DNA from: Lachnospiraceae bacterium
Lineage (GTDB): Bacteria; Bacillota; Clostridia; Lachnospirales; Lachnospiraceae
DNA: 64,000 bases
Reading direction: 5' to 3'
NCBI GenBank assembly: GCA_009780115.1
Contig: WRAQ01000010.1
Span: 1 to 64,000 of the forward strand
Position 1 is the stretch's first letter; each line of letters begins with the position of its first letter. The translations under genes and the position numbers were made by a program. The notes below the pieces were generated by a model that saw only the letters and a list, made by a program, of their open reading frames with translations, was not told where the DNA came from and searched no databases. Positions 8,026-16,654 of the stretch are shown piece after piece.

Positions 8026-9390
8026 ATGACAGCTTTTCTTAACAAATTCTTCAAACTAGAAGAGAAGGGTACCACGATAAAAACCGAGGTACTCGCAGGA
8101 ATTACCACCTTTGCCACCATGGCATATATATTAGCGGTTAACGCCAATATTTTATCTGCCGCCGGCCTCGACCAAGGTGCCGTATTTGTCGCGACCGCAA
8201 TCGCTTCAGTGGTTGGTACCGTTGCGATGGCTTTATTGGCGAACTTGCCGTTCGCGGTAGCACCGGGAATGGGGCTTAATGCTTTCTTTGCTTATACGGT
8301 TGTTATCGGGATGGGGTTCAGCCCTCAGCTTGCACTTGCAGCTATTTTTACAGAAGGTATCCTCTTTATTATCTTGAGTAAATCAGGAATCCGGACCGCT
8401 TTGTTTAATTCAATCCCGATGACCCTTAAATATGCGGTTGGTGCCGGGATTGGTTTATTTATCCTTTTCATCGGGTTAAAGAATGCCGGTGTTGTTATTG
8501 CTGACGGCGCGACTTTCGTTACGATGGGCAGCCTGAAAAATGCCGCCCCCGCTTTATGCCTGATTGGTGTCGTATTTACGATTATCCTGATGCTGAAAAA
8601 AGTCAAAGGTGCATTACTTATCGGTATCGTTGCCACTTGGCTGCTTGGTATTATGGCTCAATTATTTGGCTGGTATCAAGTTGACGTTACTTCCGGTGCA
8701 TATGATTTAGTCCCGAACAGCTTTATTGACCTTCCGCCAAGCCTTGCCCCGACATGGCTGCTCTTTATTGAAGGTTTCAAAGAAGTCTTCAATACGGCAA
8801 ACGGCTTCTTTACATTCTTGTCAGTGACCCTTACATTCTTATTTATTGATATTTTTGATACTGTTGGTACGCTGGCCGGGCTTGCTTCCAAAGCAAAAAT
8901 GCTTGATGCGCAAGGCAGGTTGGAAAAATCTGACGAAGCCCTTCTTGCTGATGCCCTTAGCACCAGCTTAGGCGCTGCCCTTGGTACTTCAACGACTACG
9001 ACTTATATCGAGTCAGCCTCCGGTGTTCAGGAAGGCGGCCGGACAGGCCTTACCGCGATGGTAGTAGCCGGGTTCTTTGCAATCAGCTTGTTCTTTGCCC
9101 CGATTTTCTTAACGATTCCGGCATTTGCGACCGCAACCGCTTTAGTTGTTGTTGGTGTCTTAATGCTTGAGCCGATTGGAAACCTGAAGCTTGATAGTCT
9201 TGAAGATTTGATTCCGCTGGGTATCACAATTGTTACAATGCCGTTATTCTTCTCGATTTCACACGGCCTTGCGTTTGGTTTTATCAGCTATGTTGTTGTT
9301 AAAGCTGCCGCCGGCAAGTTTAAAGATATTAGTATCTTGATGTGGATATTAGCCATCTTGTTCTTATTGCAGATGGTATTAGCTGGATAA
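8026..9390 (+). CDS. NCS2 family purine permease (AzgA/PbuG-like)
   Basis: A 454-residue membrane transporter with about 12-14 hydrophobic segments. The N-terminal LKTEVLAGITTF-like stretch, the MAYILAVN segment and the FDTVGTLAGLA segment near 280 are hallmarks of the AzgA/PbuG branch of the NCS2 family, which imports adenine, guanine or hypoxanthine with protons. A GGAGGAG ribosome site precedes the ATG. A strong terminator follows, and a phosphoribosyltransferase gene lies convergently downstream, which fits purine salvage. The exact base is not predictable here. Confidence 0.9.
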   Translation: MTAFLNKFFKLEEKGTTIKTEVLAGITTFATMAYILAVNANILSAAGLDQGAVFVATAIASVVGTVAMALLANLPFAVAPGMGLNAFFAYTVVIGMGFSPQLALAAIFTEGILFIILSKSGIRTALFNSIPMTLKYAVGAGIGLFILFIGLKNAGVVIADGATFVTMGSLKNAAPALCLIGVVFTIILMLKKVKGALLIGIVATWLLGIMAQLFGWYQVDVTSGAYDLVPNSFIDLPPSLAPTWLLFIEGFKEVFNTANGFFTFLSVTLTFLFIDIFDTVGTLAGLASKAKMLDAQGRLEKSDEALLADALSTSLGAALGTSTTTTYIESASGVQEGGRTGLTAMVVAGFFAISLFFAPIFLTIPAFATATALVVVGVLMLEPIGNLKLDSLEDLIPLGITIVTMPLFFSISHGLAFGFISYVVVKAAAGKFKDISILMWILAILFLLQMVLAG

Positions 9391-9410
9391 TATAATATTA
9401 GTATGACATA

Positions 9411-9443
9411 AAAAATCGCGCCGCTTTCGACGGCGCGATTTTT
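9411..9443. terminator. Bidirectional Rho-independent terminator
   Basis: A perfect 13-bp stem (AAAAATCGCGCCG at 9411-9423 with CGGCGCGATTTTT at 9431-9443) has A-runs and T-runs on its flanks. It lies between the convergent permease and phosphoribosyltransferase genes and can end both transcripts. Confidence 0.92.
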
Positions 9444-9456
9444 GCGTATAAAATTT

Positions 9457-10014
9457 TTATACTGGTTTTCCTTCACTATTTAACAACGGTAAGTACTCAA
9501 GGAAGATGATGTCATCACGATATTTCGCATCCCCTTCGGCGAGAATCGCCATTTTCCCGACAATATCCCCCCCGGCTTCTTTAACCAGTTTTTCAACTGC
9601 CCTTAGCGATTCACCGGTACTGATTACATCATCAACGATTAAAACCCTTTTACCCTTCATTAACTCGGCTTCGGCGGTATCAATATAAAGATGCTGCTTT
9701 TTCTGGGTGGTAATTGATTGAAGTGAGACGGAGAAAACTTCTTTCATATATAATTTGACAACTTTGCGGGCGATAATATAACGGCTTTCATTATTTTGTT
9801 TTGCCATTTCATGAACCAGCGGAATCCCTTTTGCTTCGGCGGTAATCAGAATATCATGTTCCGGTGCGGCTTTTAATAAATGGGCAGCCCCCGCTACCGT
9901 CATTTCGACGTCACCAAACAAGACGAAAGCAGCGATACTTAAATCATCAGTTATTTTGCAGACCGGCAAATCTCTTTCAAGGCCGGCTACTTTGATATGG
10001 TAGAATTGTTCCAT
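9457..10014 (-). CDS. Adenine phosphoribosyltransferase-like protein
   Basis: A 185-residue type I phosphoribosyltransferase. The PRPP-binding loop VLIVDDVISTGESL is at 124-137 with the acidic pair at 128-129. The N-terminal part GLERDLPV followed by ILITAEAKGIPL resembles adenine and xanthine phosphoribosyltransferases. It would join a free purine base to PRPP to make the nucleotide. It is convergent with a purine permease and separated from it by a shared terminator, so import and salvage may be linked. A GGGAGG ribosome site precedes the ATG. Substrate choice (adenine or another base) is uncertain. Confidence 0.8.
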   Translation of the reverse strand: MEQFYHIKVAGLERDLPVCKITDDLSIAAFVLFGDVEMTVAGAAHLLKAAPEHDILITAEAKGIPLVHEMAKQNNESRYIIARKVVKLYMKEVFSVSLQSITTQKKQHLYIDTAEAELMKGKRVLIVDDVISTGESLRAVEKLVKEAGGDIVGKMAILAEGDAKYRDDIIFLEYLPLLNSEGKPV

Positions 10015-10078
10015 AGTAAATTATTATCCTCCCTTTATGGTTTAACGACATTATATCATATATTTCAAAAAAAGAATA

Positions 10079-10131
10079 TTGACAATTTCATCGGTTTATG
10101 ATAATATGAACACATGAGCAAATGAACATAT
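10079..10131 (+). promoter_or_regulatory. Promoter and likely metal-sensor operator
   Basis: TTGACA (10079-10084), a 17-base spacer and TAATAT (10102-10107) with a TG extension form a strong promoter. Overlapping the -10 and start site is ATATGAACA-CA-TGAGCAAAT, an imperfect dyad with the ATATGAACA half-site typical of SmtB/CzrA/CadC operators, followed by a second ATGAACATAT. This suggests autorepression of the ArsR/ATPase operon, relieved by metal. Confidence 0.6.
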
Positions 10132-10154
10132 ATAAAATATCAAGGAGAAATTTA

Positions 10155-10508
10155 ATGAAACAAACCGAAACTTGTAATTGCCGGCACCTTAACCCGGAAA
10201 CAGCAGCACATATCCGCGCCGTAATGCCTGCGGAGGATGCCTTATATGACCTTGCTGATTTTTTCAAAATATTTGCCGACTCAACGAGAATAAAGATGCT
10301 CTACACCCTTTCTTATTCGGAAATGTGTGTTTGTGACCTTGCGGAAATGCTCTCTATGAATCAGTCGGCAATTTCTCATCAGCTTAGAACACTTAAACAA
10401 ATGAATCTAGTCCGGAACCGCCGGGAAGGCAAGACGATTTTTTATTCGCTTGCTGATGACCATATTAAAGCGATTTTGAATCAAGGAATGGAACATATTG
10501 AAGAATAA
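10155..10508 (+). CDS. ArsR/SmtB family metal-sensing repressor (CadC-like)
   Basis: A 117-residue winged-helix repressor. The start chosen is the ATG with AAGGAG just upstream; an earlier ATG at 10122 lies in the operator region. A Cys pair near the N-terminus (CNC, 7 and 9) and the alpha-3 motif EMCVCDL (Cys58 and Cys60) match the thiolate metal site of CadC-type sensors for Cd, Pb or Zn. The recognition helix is NQSAISHQLRTLKQ. It lies 29 bases before a heavy-metal P-type ATPase gene and probably represses it until metal binds. Confidence 0.9.
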   Translation: MKQTETCNCRHLNPETAAHIRAVMPAEDALYDLADFFKIFADSTRIKMLYTLSYSEMCVCDLAEMLSMNQSAISHQLRTLKQMNLVRNRREGKTIFYSLADDHIKAILNQGMEHIEE

Positions 10509-10537
10509 TCCAAGCTTTTGGCAGAATGGAGAAACAG

Positions 10538-12508
10538 ATGAAAAAAACACATAATAAAGAAGCCGGGTGCGCTTGCACCGGGGGCGGCGATGGGTATGGA
10601 ATCAAAAAAAATTTGATAAGAGTAATTACCGGAGCAATCGTATATACCCTTGCGATTCTGGTTAATGCTTATCTTGCAGTTCCGACAGCATATATATTGA
10701 TAATATATTTGACAGCTTATTTTGTTATTGGCGGCTTAGTAGTAAAAACGGCAGTTATGAATATCTTCCGGGGCCGGATTTTTGATGAGAACTTTTTGAT
10801 GACTGTTGCGACAACCGGGGCATTTTTTATCGGCGATTATTCGGAAGCGGTTGCGGTAATGCTCTTTTTCCAGGTTGGCGAATTGTTCCAGTCTTATGCC
10901 GTAGGGAAATCACGGCGCTCAATAGCCGGTTTGATGGATCTTAGACCTGACTTTGCTTTTGTCCGCCGGGAAATTGATTTCGTAAGGGTAGCACCGGAAG
11001 AGGTAAAAAAAGGAGAAATAATTCAAATAAAACCCGGTGAAAAAATTCCTCTTGACGGCTTAATAACAGCCGGAACAAGTTATATTGATACCAAAGCTTT
11101 GACCGGGGAAAGTGTACCCCGCGAAATGCTGACAGGTACGCAGGTAATCAGCGGTTGTATTAATTTAACCGGTGTACTTGAAGTTAAAACGGAAAAAGAA
11201 TATAGCGAGTCTACAGTAGCGAAAATTTTGGAATTAGTCGAAAATGCCGGGAGTCGTAAAGCAACAGCCGAAAATTTCATCACCAAATTTGCCCGTATAT
11301 ATACCCCATTAGTTGTTGGGGCAGCGATTTTGCTTGCCCTGCTTCCTCCGCTTATCACCGGAGATGATTTCCAGACTTGGCTTTACCGGGCTTTGACTTT
11401 CCTGGTGATTTCCTGCCCTTGTGCTTTGGTCATCAGCATTCCCCTAGGCTTTTTCGGTGGAATTGGCGGGGCGAGCCGAGCCGGTATTCTTATCAAAGGA
11501 AGCAACTATTTGGAAGCTCTTCGTTATGTTGACACGGTTGTAATGGATAAAACCGGAACATTAACAAAGGGTAACTTCAAAGTATGTCATGTTAACCCGG
11601 TGTTCCCGGTTAATGCGGAAGAACTTTTGGAAATTGCTGCTTATTCCGAGAGTTTTTCCTTACATCCGATTGCAAAATCAATTTTATCCGCCTATGACAA
11701 AGAAATTGACAAATCCCGGCTGACAAATATCGAAGAAATCGCCGGCCTTGGCGTTAAAGCGGTTTTAGATAAACGTAAAATCTATGTTGGTAATGAAAAA
11801 ATGATGAAACTGGCGGGGCTTGATGCTGGCATAGGGGTTGATTTTAACGTTTTGACCGACCCGGTCGGACAAAAATCACCTGGATACCAATCGCAACCAG
11901 CCGGAACTATCGTTCATATTGCATATGAAAACCAATATCTTGGGAACATACTTATTGCTGATGAAATAAAAGAAGATGCCGCGCAAGCGGTCGGGTTATT
12001 AAAAGCCGCCGGAATAAAAACGATAATGCTGACCGGTGACAATAATTCGGTTGCCCTGTATGTTGCGGCAAAGCTGGGGATTGATGAATATTATAGTGAA
12101 CTTTTACCGGCGGCAAAAGTCGAAAAAGTGGAAGCGCTTCTTGCGGCAGAAAAACCCGGTTCACGGGGTAAATTAGCTTTTGTTGGTGATGGAATCAATG
12201 ATGCGCCGGTTCTTAGCCGGGCTGATATCGGCATTGCGATGGGTGGGCTTGGTTCTGATGCCGCAATTGAAGCCGCTGATGTTGTTATCATGAATGACAA
12301 ACCGTCACAGATTTTTACGGCGATACAAATTTCAAAGCGCACCGTAAAAATCGTAAGAGAAAATATTATCTTTTCATTAGTCGTAAAAGCGGCCGTTTTG
12401 CTTCTTGCCGCCTTAGGATATGCGACAATGTGGGCGGCAGTATTTGCTGATGTTGGAGTTGCTTTTCTTGCAATTCTAAATGCAATGCGGGTAATGAAAG
12501 TAAAATAA
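10538..12508 (+). CDS. Heavy-metal P1B-type ATPase (Cd/Zn/Pb exporter)
   Basis: A cation pump of about 656 residues. Visible parts: the actuator loop TGES, the membrane motif SCPCALVIS that binds soft metal, the phosphorylation site DKTGTLTKG, the HP motif in SLHPIAKS and the hinge GDGINDAPVL. The CPC motif with this layout fits ZntA/CadA-type exporters of Zn, Cd or Pb. Unlike many members, it has no full ferredoxin-like metal-binding domain at the N-terminus, only a short Cys motif (CACTGGGDG). The start at 10538 has GGAG upstream; an ATG at 10526 is also in frame. A 25-bp palindrome at 11850-11874 encodes an unusual stretch in the nucleotide-binding part. Partner of the ArsR regulator. Confidence 0.92.
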   Translation: MKKTHNKEAGCACTGGGDGYGIKKNLIRVITGAIVYTLAILVNAYLAVPTAYILIIYLTAYFVIGGLVVKTAVMNIFRGRIFDENFLMTVATTGAFFIGDYSEAVAVMLFFQVGELFQSYAVGKSRRSIAGLMDLRPDFAFVRREIDFVRVAPEEVKKGEIIQIKPGEKIPLDGLITAGTSYIDTKALTGESVPREMLTGTQVISGCINLTGVLEVKTEKEYSESTVAKILELVENAGSRKATAENFITKFARIYTPLVVGAAILLALLPPLITGDDFQTWLYRALTFLVISCPCALVISIPLGFFGGIGGASRAGILIKGSNYLEALRYVDTVVMDKTGTLTKGNFKVCHVNPVFPVNAEELLEIAAYSESFSLHPIAKSILSAYDKEIDKSRLTNIEEIAGLGVKAVLDKRKIYVGNEKMMKLAGLDAGIGVDFNVLTDPVGQKSPGYQSQPAGTIVHIAYENQYLGNILIADEIKEDAAQAVGLLKAAGIKTIMLTGDNNSVALYVAAKLGIDEYYSELLPAAKVEKVEALLAAEKPGSRGKLAFVGDGINDAPVLSRADIGIAMGGLGSDAAIEAADVVIMNDKPSQIFTAIQISKRTVKIVRENIIFSLVVKAAVLLLAALGYATMWAAVFADVGVAFLAILNAMRVMKVK

Positions 12509-12552
12509 AAGTTAAATGTAAAATAAAGCCAAGCTTAACGGTCAAATTAAAG

Positions 12553-12587
12553 TTTACTTTGACATTTAAGTAAAATATTGATAATAT
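12553..12587 (+). promoter_or_regulatory. Promoter with overlapping dyad before the HD-GYP gene
   Basis: TTGACA (12559-12564), a 17-base spacer and TAATAT (12582-12587). TTTACTT (12553-12559) and AAGTAAA (12568-12574) form an inverted repeat over the -35, a possible operator. Bases 12553-12569 can also pair with 12512-12528, just after the ATPase stop, with two mismatches. Confidence 0.5.
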
Positions 12588-12624
12588 TATTATATCATGT
12601 GATGTGTTTTACGATGAGGCTTAA

Positions 12625-13701
12625 ATGAGAAAAGTACCCCTTAATCTGATTACCCCGGAAATGAAATTAGGAAAATCCATTTATCATGAAAACTTCTTGT
12701 TATTAAGGCAGGGTACTGCAAACCTGCAAAGATATACTAACAAATTGAAGGAACTTGATATTGGCAGTATTTATGTCGACGACAGTTTAAGTGATGATAT
12801 TGATGTTCATGATGCTATATCCGAAGAAACCAGACAACAATGCAAAGAGGCTTTATCTGATACTTTTAACCATCTTCTGGCAAACAACCGGATTGAAATG
12901 TCGAAGGTCAATGATGTTGTCAGTAAAATGATGGATGAGATTATGAGTCAGCCTAATATCATCGTCAGCCTTCAAGATATAGGAAGTTCGAAAGATGAAA
13001 CCCTCCTGCACTCCGTAAATACCACGGTATATGGATTGGTTCTTGCTAACCGGATGGGTATTAGTGCGGTATCGCAGCGCGATCTTGCCCAAGGCCTGTT
13101 ATTGCATGATATTGGAAAAATGATGTTGGATCAAGAAATTCTGTATAAAAGTTCAGCCCTTACCCGTGAGGAATTTGAACATATTAAGCAGCACACATCT
13201 TTAGGTTACGAAATACTTAAGAAAGACCCGTTGTTAACTGAAGTATCAAGGCGGGTGGCATTAGAGCACCATGAGCGGCTTGACGGCTCCGGTTACAGCC
13301 ATGTTCAGGGATGTGAAATTAGTACTTCAGTAAGAATCGCTGCTATCGTTGATGTATATGAAGCATTAACAGTTGACCGTTGTTACCGGAAAGGTTTTAC
13401 GCCAAGTAAGGCCGCCGACATTCTGATTAAAGCGGCGGTTAGTGAGTTGGATGCTGATTTGTGCGCGAACTTTTTCCAGTGTATCGCAATTTATCCCAAC
13501 GGTGCGATGCTTAAGCTTTCAAATGGTAAACTTGCAATAGTTAAAGAGCAAAATATTGGCGTGCCTTTCCGTCCGATTATCCGTTTAATTGAGAAAAAAG
13601 ACGGAAGACATACTCCCGGCGAAGTAATTGATTTGTCGAAAACTTTGAATATTACGGTGATTGAGGATGATCCGGAAATCCTTGCAGAGTTGATGAAATA
13701 A
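12625..13701 (+). CDS. HD-GYP domain protein, putative c-di-GMP phosphodiesterase
   Basis: A 358-residue protein. An N-terminal region of about 110 residues (the PLNLITPEMKLGKSIYHENF type found before many HD-GYP domains) is followed by the HD-GYP domain: HSVNT (about 129), HDIGK (161-165), an EHIKQHT helix and HHERLDGSGY (215-224). Such domains hydrolyse cyclic di-GMP or related dinucleotides. The GYP triad itself reads GYS here, so activity or partner binding may differ. No receiver domain is present. It has its own promoter, and a flavin reductase gene follows 10 bases later. Confidence 0.88.
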   Translation: MRKVPLNLITPEMKLGKSIYHENFLLLRQGTANLQRYTNKLKELDIGSIYVDDSLSDDIDVHDAISEETRQQCKEALSDTFNHLLANNRIEMSKVNDVVSKMMDEIMSQPNIIVSLQDIGSSKDETLLHSVNTTVYGLVLANRMGISAVSQRDLAQGLLLHDIGKMMLDQEILYKSSALTREEFEHIKQHTSLGYEILKKDPLLTEVSRRVALEHHERLDGSGYSHVQGCEISTSVRIAAIVDVYEALTVDRCYRKGFTPSKAADILIKAAVSELDADLCANFFQCIAIYPNGAMLKLSNGKLAIVKEQNIGVPFRPIIRLIEKKDGRHTPGEVIDLSKTLNITVIEDDPEILAELMK

Positions 13702-13711
13702 GGAGGAGATT

Positions 13712-14338
13712 ATGAACCCGAATACTTTTAGGCATTTATCTTATGGCGTTTATGTAATCAGCACCTGGGACGGCAACCGCCCCACCGGCTGCGCGGCGAA
13801 CAGTGCAATGCAAATCACTTCCGAACCGGCAACGATTGCAATTAGTATCAATCACAATAATTATACTAATGGGTTAATTGATTCGAATGGGAAATTTGCG
13901 ATTTCTATTTTAAATGAAGAATCTGATTCTGCTTTGATTGGACGGTTTGGTTTTCAATCGGGGAAAGATACGGACAAGTTCGCCGGTATCGAATATGAAA
14001 CAGTCGGCGGGTTGCCGGTTTTGACCGATACCTGCGGTTATATCATCTGCAAAGTGGTTAACAAGATGGAAACAGCGACCCACACGGTTTTCCTCGGTGA
14101 AGTAATTGATGCGGAGGTTAGTAAGGGCGGCGAAGCGATGACATATGCTTATTATCATAAAGTTGTTAAAGGAAAAAGCCCGAAAAATGCCCCGACTTAT
14201 CTGTCGCCGGAAACCGAAGTAAAAACGGCACAAGTGAAATATATATGCAAGGTTTGCGCATATGTCCATGAGGGTGAGATGCCTGATGATTTCAAATGCC
14301 CGATTTGCGGGGTGGGCAAAGAGCGGTTTGAGATATGA
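13712..14338 (+). CDS. Flavin reductase-rubredoxin fusion (high-molecular-weight rubredoxin)
   Basis: A 208-residue fusion. The first about 160 residues are a flavin reductase-like FMN-binding split barrel (RHLSYGVYVIST, then TGCAANSAMQ). The last about 35 residues are a rubredoxin domain with the iron-binding pairs CKVC and CPIC. This matches the Hrb family of anaerobes, which passes electrons from NAD(P)H to flavodiiron proteins or rubrerythrins for oxygen or peroxide reduction. AAGGAGGAG precedes the ATG. The rubredoxin shows EGEMPDDFKCPICG; its length is slightly short of free rubredoxins, as usual in fusions. The stop codon lies in hairpin repeat D. Confidence 0.9.
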   Translation: MNPNTFRHLSYGVYVISTWDGNRPTGCAANSAMQITSEPATIAISINHNNYTNGLIDSNGKFAISILNEESDSALIGRFGFQSGKDTDKFAGIEYETVGGLPVLTDTCGYIICKVVNKMETATHTVFLGEVIDAEVSKGGEAMTYAYYHKVVKGKSPKNAPTYLSPETEVKTAQVKYICKVCAYVHEGEMPDDFKCPICGVGKERFEI

Positions 14339-14391
14339 ATCTTTCATAATCCTGATTTGTCTGCCTGTTAATGCAGACAGACGGGAGTTGG
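14337..14391 (+). repeat. Hairpin repeat D, copy 2
   Basis: TATGAATCTTTCATA overlaps the TGA stop of the upstream gene. It is followed by AATCCTGATTT, a stem of GTCTGC with GCAGAC, and AGACGGGAGTT. Block order and sequence match copy 1 at 1451-1515. Here the GGGAG is not next to a start codon on the same strand. Confidence 0.5.
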
Positions 14392-14401
14392 TGTGAAGAA
14401 T

Positions 14402-15340
14402 TTAACTGACCTGATTTACCACCGTCCCCTTTATATCATCCTCAATTAAATTCAATTTGCTGATTATTTTTTTGGCTTCTGCTTGAATGTTGATATCTTT
14501 ATCTAATGTAAGTATATTTTGGGTTATTTCACTGATATAATACGAGTTATCTTCTTTGCTTTCTTTTATTTTTTCAATAAATTCCCGTTGCTTTTTCTGT
14601 TTTTCGGCTACTTCACCGGCCTGCTTTTCTTGTTTTTCAGATTCATCCTTAATATGAGTTATGCTATCTTTGGAAATCATTCCGATTATTTCGCCGCTTG
14701 CTGCTTTCAAGATATCTTCAGCGCTTTCGGTGGCATCAAGCATATGGCGAAGCTGGTTCCGCGCCAGTTTAGTTGCTGTGATGATTGCATTTTCCATCTT
14801 GATTTTGCTTTCAAGTTGCTTGATATCTAACGAAGATTGCTGTCTTTCATCTAACTTTCTAATCCGTTCTTGATATTCAAGTAAACGCCCGTCCTCAAAT
14901 ATATAATCAAGACGTTCCAATTCATCTTTTGTAAAATTTTCGCGATTAGGGTCTTTTTGATATCGTTCCAATATTTTTAAATTTTCTTGGGTATTCTCAT
15001 CATCTAAACCATAGATTTTTTTTAGGCTCTCTCTTTCCTCATTAACAATGGTTAGTTCATTTTTAGCTTCAATTATGCTTGCTTCGATATCTTTCACCCG
15101 TTGCTTGCGATCTGCCAAGCCATTATCAATTTCTTTATCAATAGCAAAAGCATTCATGATAAGCTTTAATGCTTGTTCATGTGCTTGTTTTTGCTTCTCT
15201 GAAACTTTGTCCGCGGGTAAATTAAGGTCACCGGCAAAAACAGACTTTCCGTCTCCATTTTTGCTGTCGTTTATTTTCTGGCTTTCTCCGGCCCGATTGC
15301 TATCGCCGGGATAAATAGTCGGGTTATTTTGAATTTTCAT
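14402..15340 (-). CDS. Hypothetical coiled-coil protein
   Basis: A 312-residue hydrophilic protein that I do not recognise. The first about 50 residues are polar and low in structure (Asn/Ser/Gly rich), with FAGDLNLP near 35-42. From about 50 to the end it is Lys/Glu/Gln-rich with heptad-like runs, such as KQKQAHEQALKLIMNAFAID and EKQAGEVAEKQKKQREFIEK, so long coiled coils are likely. No signal peptide, membrane segment or Cys pattern is seen. It is transcribed towards the Hrb gene and lies downstream of a CYTH gene on the same strand. The start has only a weak ribosome site. Function unknown. Confidence 0.7.
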   Translation of the reverse strand: MKIQNNPTIYPGDSNRAGESQKINDSKNGDGKSVFAGDLNLPADKVSEKQKQAHEQALKLIMNAFAIDKEIDNGLADRKQRVKDIEASIIEAKNELTIVNEERESLKKIYGLDDENTQENLKILERYQKDPNRENFTKDELERLDYIFEDGRLLEYQERIRKLDERQQSSLDIKQLESKIKMENAIITATKLARNQLRHMLDATESAEDILKAASGEIIGMISKDSITHIKDESEKQEKQAGEVAEKQKKQREFIEKIKESKEDNSYYISEITQNILTLDKDINIQAEAKKIISKLNLIEDDIKGTVVNQVS

Positions 15341-15426
15341 GTTTTGCCCCGTAATCCTAAAAGTATGGTTTTCTACTAATTATATCGGGTCATTATTATA
15401 TAAATATTATGCGAAATCGTAAAAAT

Positions 15427-15972
15427 TTATTTGTTGCGCCTGTTAATGGACAAATTAATATCACTTAAATTCATCACACTCAAATTCGAATTACGATACT
15501 TCATATCCATTGTAATTTCTTCGCCAAACCAATCCGGGGGTATGAAGCTGTTTGCGGTTTCTAAATCGGGAAATTCGACTTCGGCAATGATTAGGGGGGC
15601 AAAGGGCGGGTCAAAAATATCAAGTTCGGCGACAAGTGGAGATTCATTGTTTGTTGACGAATCGCTGGGCGGTTGACCGGATGAGTCGGAGATATCCAAC
15701 GGGATGAGATATCTTTTCTTAGAAATGACATTGCCGTCAGCTTTAGATTTCATATGAAAATAGGATGATTCATCAAGCGGGAGATTGTATTCTTCACGGA
15801 TTAGTAAGCCTTTTTTCTTGTAAGTCAGAAAATGCTCCTCATTTTCTTTTCTGACACGTATGACCGGGTCGGTATTCAAATATGCCTGCTCAATAATCTT
15901 GCATTCATATTGTGATAGGTTATCCGGTATGGTTTTTACTTTAAACTTTTTTTCGATTTCCATATTATCCAT
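15427..15972 (-). CDS. CYTH domain protein (triphosphate tunnel enzyme family)
   Basis: A 181-residue protein with the CYTH signature MEIEKKF (ExExK) right at the N-terminus, Arg-rich strands such as VIRVRKE and LTYKKKG, and late acidic strands LIIAEVEFPDLE. CYTH proteins bind triphosphates in a beta-barrel tunnel and act as inorganic triphosphatases or thiamine triphosphatases, among other roles. The start chosen (MDNMEIEKKF) has AGGAGC upstream; a longer version would add 11 unlikely residues. A Ser/Pro-rich loop around 105-120 is an insertion compared with short CYTH proteins. Divergent from the DJ-1 gene. Confidence 0.82.
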   Translation of the reverse strand: MDNMEIEKKFKVKTIPDNLSQYECKIIEQAYLNTDPVIRVRKENEEHFLTYKKKGLLIREEYNLPLDESSYFHMKSKADGNVISKKRYLIPLDISDSSGQPPSDSSTNNESPLVAELDIFDPPFAPLIIAEVEFPDLETANSFIPPDWFGEEITMDMKYRNSNLSVMNLSDINLSINRRNK

Positions 15973-16053
15973 CGTATCAGCTCCTACAATATGATATACT
16001 AACAATTATAACCCAAATTATCAATAACGTCCATAAACGGAAAGGAGCAGATT

Positions 16054-16605
16054 ATGAGTAAAGTTGCAGTATTTTTTGCCGCCGGTTTTGAAGAGGTTGA
16101 AGCAATTACCACCGTTAATATATTACGGCGTGCAGAAATTGAAGCATTGATGGTTTCGGTAAGCGGTGAACTTCTGGTAAAAGGCGCCCGGGGAATCGCA
16201 ATTCAAACAGAAGCACTTATCGCTGATCTTGATTTTGGTACCATTGATATGATTGTTTTACCCGGCGGATATCCCGGTTATGAAAATCTTGAAGCCTGTG
16301 AAGAATTAATGGAACAGGTTTTACTTTTCCATAAGCAAAAGAAACCGATTGCCGCTATCTGCGGTGCTCCCGGCATCCTTGGCCGGCGCGGCATTTTGTC
16401 AGGAAGCATTGCTTGTGTTTATCCCGGCCATGAAGCTGAACTCGCCGGAGCAACACTGGTGACAGAACCGGCAGTTTGGGACGGAAACTTAATTACCGGC
16501 CGGGCGATGGGTTGTTCGGTTGATTTTGCCCTTGCGATTGTGGCTTATTTTAAAGGATTTGATGCTGCGGATAAAATTGCGGCAACTATCGTTTATAGCA
16601 AGTAA
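16054..16605 (+). CDS. DJ-1/PfpI family protein
   Basis: A 183-residue cytosolic protein of the DJ-1/ThiJ/PfpI family. Visible features are the N-terminal strand VAVFFAAGFEEVEA with the conserved Glu, VLPGGYPG (about 70-77) and the nucleophile elbow AAICGAPGIL with its Cys near 107. Members work as glyoxalases, deglycases or stress chaperones; the exact activity cannot be assigned. An AAGGAG site precedes the ATG. It is probably monocistronic, ending at a terminator at 16655-16682. Confidence 0.88.
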   Translation: MSKVAVFFAAGFEEVEAITTVNILRRAEIEALMVSVSGELLVKGARGIAIQTEALIADLDFGTIDMIVLPGGYPGYENLEACEELMEQVLLFHKQKKPIAAICGAPGILGRRGILSGSIACVYPGHEAELAGATLVTEPAVWDGNLITGRAMGCSVDFALAIVAYFKGFDAADKIAATIVYSK

Positions 16606-16654
16606 AATAAACTATTTATACGTTGCTATGAACAACGTTAGCTGTGATTAGTAA

